Shown piece by piece: positions 5,639-10,629 of a stretch of 10,629 nt of DNA. Both the position numbers and the translations under genes were made by a program. Origin of the DNA: JBFJVD01 sp041624375 (GTDB lineage: Bacteria; Chloroflexota; Anaerolineae; Anaerolineales; E44-bin32); NCBI GenBank assembly GCA_041624375.1, contig JBFJVD010000088.1:1-10629 (forward strand), read 5' to 3'. The notes beneath the pieces are model-generated. The model searched no databases. It was not told the DNA's origin and worked only from the letters and a program-made list of their open reading frames with translations. How positions within the stretch are numbered: the first letter of the stretch is position 1; the number at the start of each line of letters is the position of its first letter.

Positions 5639-6199
5639 TCACTCAAGTTCTACCGTCCAGCCCTCCAAATTCATGGTTTCATCGCCGCGGCGCACCAGCT
5701 GCCCGTCGACGCTCACCAGCGCCAACTGCGGCGACTCAATGCCCACCCCGTAGACGGTGAGCTCGGCCTCTGGCAGCCACTCGAAGACCTGCGGGATCGG
5801 ATACAGGTCCATATTCGTGTAGATGGGTAGGCCGCTGCCTTCCGCCTGGGATGACTTCCCGGCAATGACGCCGACAGTGACCAGGTTCACCCGGTCCCCA
5901 TAGCGCGCCGCCAGCTCGCCGGCCAGGTCTTCCGGCTGGCGGCAGTAGCGGATCCAGCAAAACTCCAGCGGATAGAAGTAAAAGAGCGTCGGCTTTCCGG
6001 TAGCAAGCGCTTCGGCCGGGCTGAGCCCGTGCACCCTGCCTTCCGGGTGTGGCGAGCTTGCGGCGGCCGAAGGCTGCGGCGGCGCCCCCTCGGCAGCGAC
6101 CGAATGCTCCATGGCGACGCCGGCGCCGAGGATCAGTACGGCCAGCACTAACCCGAGCAGGGCTTCCAACCGCGGGGAATGGCTCTCAATCGTTTGCAT
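5639..6199 (-). CDS. Membrane-anchored thioredoxin-fold protein with a C-x4-C motif
   Basis: The 186-aa protein has one N-terminal membrane helix (about 13-30, LEALLGLVLAVLILGAGVA), an Ala/Pro/Ser linker to about 55, and a thioredoxin-like domain facing outside the cytoplasm. The order fits the fold: KPTLFYFYPLEFC (beta strand entering the active site), LAARYGDRVNLVTVGV, and ESPQLALVSVDGQLVRRG. Pro157 sits where thioredoxins carry the cis-proline. The expected C-x-x-C is replaced by CWIRYC (Cys81 and Cys86, four residues between). A normal thiol-disulfide exchange mechanism is therefore doubtful; a structural disulfide or metal site is possible. The start has AGAGGAG nine bases upstream. No cytochrome-maturation genes are adjacent, so the substrate is unknown. 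Confidence 0.75.
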   Translation of the reverse strand: MQTIESHSPRLEALLGLVLAVLILGAGVAMEHSVAAEGAPPQPSAAASSPHPEGRVHGLSPAEALATGKPTLFYFYPLEFCWIRYCRQPEDLAGELAARYGDRVNLVTVGVIAGKSSQAEGSGLPIYTNMDLYPIPQVFEWLPEAELTVYGVGIESPQLALVSVDGQLVRRGDETMNLEGWTVELE

Positions 6200-6299
6200 G
6201 GGGTTCAGCTCCTCTTATTCCGCATGCTGGAAAAGGTTGTGGGGAGCAGCGCAAGCTGGGCGCCCTGCGTTCACTCTCCCGGCCTGGTTGTCTGCGGTA

Positions 6300-6584
6300 T
6301 CAGGGTGCGGGCACAAGCTCGTAGACCAGCGAGCGGCTCACCACACAGGTGATCAGCGCCGGTTCCCTGCCGGGCGCCAGCTCCATTTCCTGACCCTGTC
6401 CAAGGACGAAATCAAACCCCTCAAAGGTGAGCCAGGCGGTGCCGGCGCGCACCCGAACCGTCTGTCCGTTGCGGGCCATGGGATGAAATTCGCCCTGCAC
6501 CAGCCGGTAACGCCGCGAGCGTTGCTCGATCCGCTCCGCCGCCAGCGTCCGCTTGACTATCCATCGCACTGTATTCGTCGCCAT
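6300..6584 (-). CDS. DUF2917-like small protein
   Basis: The 94-aa protein begins MATNTVRWIVKRT. Residues 44-68 (VRVRAGTAWLTFEGFDFVLG followed by QGQEMEL) match the DUF2917 core pattern of 'aG.aWlT..G.d..L..Gq...l', a short beta-rich, cupin-like segment of unknown function. No signal peptide or membrane helix is seen. The frame stays open upstream to 6872, but GGAGG lies seven bases before the ATG at 6584 and the extra upstream residues are Arg/Trp-rich and unconvincing. The neighbouring thioredoxin-like gene is about 100 bp further on the same strand; the gap between them holds no recognised signal. Function is not known for the family. Confidence 0.75.
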   Translation of the reverse strand: MATNTVRWIVKRTLAAERIEQRSRRYRLVQGEFHPMARNGQTVRVRAGTAWLTFEGFDFVLGQGQEMELAPGREPALITCVVSRSLVYELVPAP

Positions 6585-6708
6585 GTCTGTGCCTCCGTAG
6601 CTGTACATGTTGTTGCCGATGGCTTGATCTGGGATCAGCCTACGCCGTGCCCGTCTTCTCACCGTGAGGCCAGCGTGTGGCCAACATGGTTTCTGAGTCG
6701 GGAAGCGA

Positions 6709-6740
6709 AAACGCCCGCAAACCTGACGATGCAGGCGTTT
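6709..6740 (-). terminator. Second hairpin downstream of the cold-shock-like gene, terminator-like
   Basis: AAACGCC (6709-6715) pairs with GGCGTTT (6734-6740). After a one-base mismatch three more pairs (GCA/TGC) follow inside. On the minus strand the stem is followed by TTTTCGCTTCCC, a modest T-rich tail. It may back up the stronger hairpin at 6836. Confidence 0.4.
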
Positions 6741-6835
6741 GTCTTGCCCTGCGACGAGGCCAAAACCTGCAGTGGGAACCAGGCGACCGGCAACCCAACC
6801 TTCGGAGCGCACTTCGATGGCTTTAAAAGAGGACA

Positions 6836-6869
6836 CGGCCGCGCGCCCCTGGTGGGAGGCGCGCGGCCG
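6836..6869 (-). terminator. Strong GC-rich terminator of the leftward two-gene unit
   Basis: CGGCCGCGCGCC (6836-6847) and GGCGCGCGGCCG (6858-6869) form a perfect 12-bp stem with a 10-base loop, 22 bases after the stop of the cold-shock-like gene. On the minus strand the stem is followed by TGTCCTCTTTTA, an interrupted T-rich tail. On the plus strand no T tract follows, which supports leftward use. Confidence 0.7.
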
Positions 6870-6891
6870 CAAATTGCGGTTGAGATCGCTT

Positions 6892-7113
6892 CTAAAGGAC
6901 CGTCACCCGCTTGGCGATCGGCTGGTCCAGCCCCTCCATCTCGTCCTCTTCAAACTGGACCATTTGGCCCGCCTGCAGGCTGAGGCCCAGCTTCTCCAGC
7001 AGATCCGCCGGTACGAAGACCTGCTCCTGCCGGTCTTCCACAGAGAGATCGGCCAGGTAGGCGCCAATCGTTGGGTCCGCCCAGATCACTTCGCCGAGTT
7101 TCAGATCAGCCAT
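6892..7113 (-). CDS. Small protein resembling a cold-shock (OB-fold) domain with degenerate RNA-binding motifs
   Basis: The 73-aa protein starts MADLKLGEVIWADPTIG. Length and landmarks track cold-shock proteins: G-x-V-x-W at 7-11, a VFV strand at 32-34, LQAGQMVQFE at 46-55 where cold-shock proteins have 'L..Gq.V.Fe', and a final AKRVTVL matching 'A.nVt.l'. The nucleic-acid-binding motifs are not kept. KGFGFI (RNP1) is replaced by TIGAYLA, and VFVH (RNP2) by VFVP. It would thus be an OB-fold protein that probably does not bind RNA in the usual way. GGAGG six bases before the ATG at 7113 fixes the start; a longer frame to 7155 has no ribosome site. It follows the coiled-coil membrane protein by 53 bp and precedes a strong terminator, so it is the last gene of that unit. 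The family assignment is my own inference from pattern. Confidence 0.7.
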   Translation of the reverse strand: MADLKLGEVIWADPTIGAYLADLSVEDRQEQVFVPADLLEKLGLSLQAGQMVQFEEDEMEGLDQPIAKRVTVL

Positions 7114-7166
7114 TGCGTTCCTCCGTCCTCGAGCGGAATGGCGCGCAGAGATCATTGCGGGGCGCG

Positions 7167-8219
7167 CTAGCCGCCTGCACTCTTGTTGACCAGGTACCCG
7201 CCGTGGGAAATCCCGAGCAGCGCGTTCAGCCGCTCGGAGAAGGGCGGCAGGCTCACTTCCACACCCCGCAAGCCGCCAACCGCCAGCAGGGCCCAGATAA
7301 GGAGCGCATAAGCCAAGACCACGGCGACAGTGAGCAGGAACAGCTGCACCTTGGCCACTTCAATGACGCGATAGTTGCTGACCTCCTCGCCGCGGAACAA
7401 ATCGAGCCAATCCGCCTGGTCCGGTGTCTCGTTCTTGTGAAGCAAGCCTTCCTTGCTCTCCTGGACCTTTTGCACCTCTTTCAGGCGCTCCGTGGTGCGC
7501 GCTAGGGCGCTCTCCGCCTGGGTGCGGTCCTGCGTCACCTGGCCGATCTGCTGCTCGGTCTGGGCGAGTTTGGCCTGGGCCGCCTGCAAGTTGCGCCGGG
7601 CCACATCGACGCCCTGGCCGGCCGCCTCGGCCTGCTGCAGCGCCTGTTGTTTCTGCTGGACCTCCAGCTCGAGCCGGCCTTTCTGGGCGGTGAGCTCCTC
7701 GAGCTTCTTGAGGCTGGCGTTCAGGTTCGTCCGGGCGTCGCGCTGCTCTTTGCTCAGCCGCGACGCCTCGTCGGTGATGAGCTCGAGGCTGCGGCCGGTC
7801 TCAGACTGGGTTTTGCGGGCCTTGATGAACGACGAGCCGGCGAGCGAAACGGTGCTGATGCCAAGCGCCAGCAGCAGCTCATCGGGGAAATTGATGGCCA
7901 GGGGGTCGATGCCGGGATTCGACTTGGTGAGCAACCCGATGGTGCGATCCAGCGCCAGCGTGAAGAACGCCGAAAAGGCCACCAGCGTCCACAGCGTGAG
8001 CTGGAAGCGGGAAAGGCTCATCTTGTAGCGAGCGTCGATCAGGAAGCCATCGAGCCGCTGATGACGCCGCCAGCCGAGCAGCGCCAGGAAGCCGATCATT
8101 AACAGCAGGATCAGCAGCCAGCGGATCACCGGAGCCAGGGATCCGAGCAGCCCGATGAAGACGAGCAGGACAAGAAAAGCCAGCACTTCGAGAAAGGAGA
8201 CTTTTTGCTGTGGATTCAT
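7167..8219 (-). CDS. Coiled-coil membrane protein with internally duplicated transmembrane module
   Basis: The 350-aa protein has two hydrophobic helices at about 10-29 and 32-49, then a module at 69-134 (SLSRFQLTLWT, membrane helix, LLLALGIST, FIKA). A long Gln/Glu/Lys/Arg/Ala-rich coiled coil spans about 143-258. A second module at 287-346 (EVAKVQLFLLT, membrane helix, LNALLGISHGGYLVNK) ends the protein. The two modules share order, spacing and the LGIS motif, indicating duplication around the coiled coil. The SRFQ...W and LLGIS..YL patterns recall membrane-anchor segments of uncharacterised bacterial proteins; no enzyme motif is seen. The ATG at 8219 has AAGGA seven bases upstream. An earlier in-frame ATG at 8297 falls at the expected transcription start of the TATAAT at 8302-8307, so it is unlikely. 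A scaffold or envelope-sensing role is possible but unproven. Confidence 0.85.
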   Translation of the reverse strand: MNPQQKVSFLEVLAFLVLLVFIGLLGSLAPVIRWLLILLLMIGFLALLGWRRHQRLDGFLIDARYKMSLSRFQLTLWTLVAFSAFFTLALDRTIGLLTKSNPGIDPLAINFPDELLLALGISTVSLAGSSFIKARKTQSETGRSLELITDEASRLSKEQRDARTNLNASLKKLEELTAQKGRLELEVQQKQQALQQAEAAGQGVDVARRNLQAAQAKLAQTEQQIGQVTQDRTQAESALARTTERLKEVQKVQESKEGLLHKNETPDQADWLDLFRGEEVSNYRVIEVAKVQLFLLTVAVVLAYALLIWALLAVGGLRGVEVSLPPFSERLNALLGISHGGYLVNKSAGG

Positions 8220-8301
8220 CGTCTGGTCCTTGGGTTGCGGGGTGGTCCGCGGTGCCGAGAAGACGCCGGCCTGCGCCGGGTCTTCGAGCACTGCCATTTC
8301 G

Positions 8302-8307
8302 ATTATA
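8302..8307 (-). promoter_or_regulatory. TATAAT -10 box for the coiled-coil/cold-shock-like unit
   Basis: The minus strand carries a perfect TATAAT in the 66-bp region after the phosphodiesterase-like gene. Transcription would start near 8295, leaving a leader of about 75 nt before the ATG at 8219. No good -35 box is present at normal spacing, so an activator may be needed. Confidence 0.5.
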
Positions 8308-8363
8308 GCGGGCGTTTTCCCTGGCCCGGCCGCCCGGCGCGGCGACCGCCGGTCCGAGGTCTG

Positions 8364-9329
8364 CTAGGACTCGCCATTCCCGCCGCCTGACGGCGCCGTG
8401 CCCAACTCGATCTCAACCAGGAGTCCGAGATGGTCCGAGCTCCAGAGCCAACCGTCTTCCAGCGGGTAGGGCTGGGCGAAGGCCAGTTCGGTGCTCCGTA
8501 TCGTGAATTCCGTCCCTGGGCCGGGGACGAGGAAGAGGTAGTCGATGCGCTTCTCGAAGGGCTCCTCCGGCCCGGCGCGCAGGTCGTCAACGCAGCAGGT
8601 CGGGCCCGGCGCCTGAGGCCGGACGGCACGGAAGGCATCGATCCAGTTCCCCGAGAGGCTGCGAATCTGGGGGCTGTCGTCCCGGGCGTTGAAATCACCG
8701 GCGACAATGGCCGGCACGGGCCCGGCGCCGACGAACGCCGTCAGCGAGGCGGCCTGGGCCGCGTTGGCTTCGGGCGCGCCGTTGGTGAGGTGGGTCACCA
8801 CCAGGCGCAGGTCCCCCCACGGGGTCTGGGCGGTGGCGGCCAGCGCCACGCGGTGCTCGAAGCGCGCCGCCGGCGGGGTGAGCTCCACCGAGGCCGGATC
8901 GCGCAGCGGGAAGCGGCTCAGGACGGCCTCGCCCTCCTCGAACAGGATCGCCCAGCGGTTGCCGTTCGCCCGCAGGTAGAGGTGGTTGAGGCCGGTCGCC
9001 ACGGCCAGGTGCTTGGCGGCGCTGCCGTAGCGCATGGTCCACGGTACCTCCTGGAGCAGCACAATGTCGGCGTCGAGCCGCCGGATCTCGACGGCGATCT
9101 GCGCCAGGCGGGCGTCGAGGTGCTCGAAGGTGGGGAAGCCGTGCAGCATATTGAGCGAGAGCACGCGCAGCGGGCCAGGAGCGCGCGCGGCGGTGGACGC
9201 GCAGCCGGCCGGGCAGCCAATCGGAGCGCGCCCCGGCCGGCTGACGTTGAGCAGCCAGATGGTAAGGAGCACAGTGGAAATCCCGGCGACGAGGGCGATG
9301 CGCCGAACAGACTGCGCTTGAAACGACAT
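8364..9329 (-). CDS. Membrane-anchored endonuclease/exonuclease/phosphatase-fold protein
   Basis: The 321-aa protein has an N-terminal membrane helix or uncleaved signal (about 11-28, IALVAGISTVLLTIWLLN) and then the complete EEP (DNase I/Mg-dependent phosphodiesterase) motif set. These are LSLNMLHG (Asn60), VLLQEV (Glu94), VVTHL (His180), AGDFNA (Asp212, Asn214), KRIDYLF (Asp263) and SSDHLGL (Asp299, His300). All catalytic and metal residues are present, so it should be an active metal-dependent phosphodiesterase or phosphatase outside the cytoplasm. Nuclease, sphingomyelinase-like and inositol-phosphatase-like roles cannot be told apart from sequence. The start at 9329 has only a weak AGG..AGG upstream. 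The opposite strand is open along most of the gene because of GC-rich codon use, but it is a shadow. Confidence 0.9.
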   Translation of the reverse strand: MSFQAQSVRRIALVAGISTVLLTIWLLNVSRPGRAPIGCPAGCASTAARAPGPLRVLSLNMLHGFPTFEHLDARLAQIAVEIRRLDADIVLLQEVPWTMRYGSAAKHLAVATGLNHLYLRANGNRWAILFEEGEAVLSRFPLRDPASVELTPPAARFEHRVALAATAQTPWGDLRLVVTHLTNGAPEANAAQAASLTAFVGAGPVPAIVAGDFNARDDSPQIRSLSGNWIDAFRAVRPQAPGPTCCVDDLRAGPEEPFEKRIDYLFLVPGPGTEFTIRSTELAFAQPYPLEDGWLWSSDHLGLLVEIELGTAPSGGGNGES

Positions 9330-9707
9330 GTACCTGCCTATGAGAGGTTCGATGGACGCACCTGATGCGCGGGTAGGATGGCCCGCTGATTGTCCCAGAA
9401 TCGCTCATGCCCGACAATCCACAATGCCCTTAGGACAGGTCTTGAGGACAACTTACAATCTCTCACAGGCCAGGATCGTGGCGTTCTTTGAACGAGTGGA
9501 CTCATGCCATCAGTAAAGCAGGCCACCGCTTCCGACAAGCATACGGGCTAGATGGGGAAAAGATGCCTTGAGCGCCGAGGCGACGCCGGCTTAGGGGCCG
9601 CCGGGCGCCGGAACAGCGATGTCGATCGCCCCAAGCTGCAGCCAGCACGCGGTGCTCGGCCTGAACTTCCGTCTCAATAGGCGGTTCGGGGAGCCGGTGG
9701 TAGGCGC
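9330..9707. other. 378-bp intergenic region, no gene recognised
   Basis: Short frames exist on both strands, but none has a ribosome site together with a sensible protein. The only clear structure is an inverted repeat GATTGTC (9388-9394)/GACAATC (9413-9419), about 60 bp upstream of the phosphodiesterase-like start, where an operator could sit. No convincing promoter or terminator was found. Confidence 0.5.
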
Positions 9708-10629
9708 TCAGCTCTTGATGCGGTAGGCGCGGATCGGTTCGGTGCGACCGGGGAGCACGATCGGCTCCATCTTCTCGGCGCTGACGCCGCGCACCTGGCG
9801 GTAAGTGACCTCACTGAGCAGAATGGTGCCGCCGGTGGCCTGCTCCTGCAGTCGCTTGGCCACGTTGACCACGTCGCCGACAACCGTGTAGTCCATCACT
9901 TCCTCGGAGCCGATGTTGCCCACGACGCCCTCGCCAGAGTGCAGGCCGATGCCGAGCCCGAGCCCGGCCATGTCCTCGCCGGCGTCATCCACCAGGCGCT
10001 CGAACAGGTGCTGCATCTGGATCGCCGTGTCCACCGCCCGCTGGGTATCGTCGGGTCCCGAAACCGGCGCGCCGTAGAACGCCATCAGCCCATCGCCGAG
10101 GTACTTGTCGAAGGTGCCGCGGTGCGCGAAGACCACCTGGCTGAGCGAGGTGAAGACCCGGTTGAGCGTCTTGATCACCTCCGGACCGGAGTGGTGCTCG
10201 GTGTAGGCTGTGAAGCCGCGAATGTCGGCGAAAAGCACCGTCACCGGCCGCACTTCACCGCCGAGTTTCAGGTAGCGCTCCGGGTCGGTGAGGATCGTGT
10301 CGGCGACATCCTCCGCCACGTAGCGGTTGAGCACCTGGCGCAGCAGCCGGTTGCGGGACTCGAGCTCGTCATGAAGCTTCTTGATGCGCAGCAGGGAGCG
10401 GACCCGGGTGAGCAGGACGACGGAGTTGTACGGCTTGCTGACGAAGTCGTCGGCGCCGGCTTCGATCGCCTTGAGCTTCTCGTCTTCGCTGTCGAGCGCG
10501 GTGACGATCACCACAGGCACGAAGCGCGTCGTCCGCTCTCCCTTGAGCTGACGGCAGAGGGTGAGGCCGTCCATGCGCGGCATCTGCACATCGACCAGCG
10601 CCAGATCGGGGGGATTCTCCAGCGCCAGA
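9708..10629 (-). CDS. Response-regulator receiver fused to class III adenylate cyclase (N-terminus outside window)
   Basis: The frame is open to the right edge, giving about 306 residues. The window starts inside the receiver domain, whose phospho-acceptor is the Asp in LVDVQMPRMDG and whose conserved Lys is in VSKPYNS. A coiled-coil linker (DELESRNRLLRQVLNRYVAEDV) leads to a class III cyclase domain. Metal aspartates lie in LFADIRGFT and KYLGDGLMAF, the ATP-selecting Lys is in FDKYLGD, and Asp appears in the DYTVVGD segment. The transition-state Asn and Arg are in VNVAKRL. The Lys plus Asp pair predicts ATP, hence cAMP, as product. Phosphorylation by an upstream histidine kinase would switch cAMP output. 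The internal GTG and ATG codons near 10589 are not the true start, because receiver sequence continues upstream of them. The kinase partner lies beyond the window, if it is nearby. Confidence 0.93.
   Translation of the reverse strand, partial: LALENPPDLALVDVQMPRMDGLTLCRQLKGERTTRFVPVVIVTALDSEDEKLKAIEAGADDFVSKPYNSVVLLTRVRSLLRIKKLHDELESRNRLLRQVLNRYVAEDVADTILTDPERYLKLGGEVRPVTVLFADIRGFTAYTEHHSGPEVIKTLNRVFTSLSQVVFAHRGTFDKYLGDGLMAFYGAPVSGPDDTQRAVDTAIQMQHLFERLVDDAGEDMAGLGLGIGLHSGEGVVGNIGSEEVMDYTVVGDVVNVAKRLQEQATGGTILLSEVTYRQVRGVSAEKMEPIVLPGRTEPIRAYRIKS

Larger units (their letters stand above)
6585..6891 (-). other. 307-bp gap with two terminator-like hairpins and a small palindrome
   Basis: No convincing gene is found between the DUF2917-like gene and the cold-shock-like gene, although a minus-strand frame is open. 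The gap holds a strong GC hairpin (6836-6869), a second hairpin (6709-6740), and GGCTTGATC/GATCAGCC (6621-6640), an imperfect palindrome with one bulged T. The palindrome lies about 40 bp upstream of the DUF2917-like start and could be an operator. No clear promoter for that gene was identified. Confidence 0.5.

Noticed and set aside
6585..6872. Extension of the DUF2917-like gene to an earlier start (190 codons)
   Set aside because: GGAGG sits seven bases before the ATG at 6584, and the added residues are unlike a protein domain; the extension also crosses two hairpins.
7424..8102. Plus-strand frames opposite the coiled-coil gene
   Set aside because: They are Ser/Cys/Arg-rich shadows of the Gln/Glu/Ala-rich coiled-coil codons.
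8220..8297. Earlier ATG (8297) for the coiled-coil membrane protein
   Set aside because: It lies about five bases after a TATAAT box, at the expected transcription start, and lacks a ribosome site; the ATG at 8219 has AAGGA.
8430..9365. Long plus-strand frame of about 311 codons
   Set aside because: It is antisense to the EEP-fold gene, which carries a full catalytic motif set; the plus-strand product is Arg/Gly-rich with no domain pattern.

Overview
The window is GC-rich bacterial chromosomal DNA. Supporting signs are compact genes with clear Shine-Dalgarno sequences, a tRNA without an encoded CCA, sigma70-like promoter boxes and GC-rich hairpin terminators. The gene mix suggests a free-living environmental bacterium: a response-regulator/adenylate-cyclase fusion, CDGSH and DUF2917-like proteins, and degenerate heptanucleotide arrays in gene gaps. 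A Chloroflexota-like origin is my best guess, but nothing here proves the lineage. I see no integrase, transposase, phage gene or CRISPR array.

The left part (1-4672) is transcribed rightward. It holds the 3' end of an XRE/Cro-type regulator, a SnoaL-like protein behind a plausible promoter, a zinc-less medium-chain alcohol dehydrogenase/quinone oxidoreductase, a decayed N-terminal fragment of a dienelactone hydrolase, a CPBP (CAAX) membrane protease, an intact dienelactone hydrolase, tRNA-Arg(CCU) with its own -10 box and terminator, and an iron-sulfur protein with one ferredoxin-like and two CDGSH modules. The first group looks like small-molecule and detoxification functions of an accessory kind.

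The convergent junction (about 4673-4857) contains a ten-unit degenerate heptad array and an 18-bp inverted repeat. A short array of the same heptad family lies before the tRNA.

The right part (4858-10629) is transcribed leftward. From its 3' side it holds two small single-pass membrane proteins (59 and 111 aa) behind a gap rich in inverted repeats, a membrane-anchored thioredoxin-fold protein with an unusual C-x4-C motif, a DUF2917-like protein, and a two-gene unit with a promoter box at one end and a terminator at the other. That unit encodes a coiled-coil membrane protein built on an internal duplication and a small protein resembling a cold-shock domain without its RNA-binding aromatic residues. 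A membrane-anchored endonuclease/exonuclease/phosphatase-fold protein and a receiver-adenylate cyclase running off the right edge complete the window.

Most items are ordinary genes. The best candidates for something undescribed are the coiled-coil/cold-shock-like pair (6892-8219), the decayed hydrolase copy at 1857 and the heptad arrays around the tRNA/CDGSH segment.
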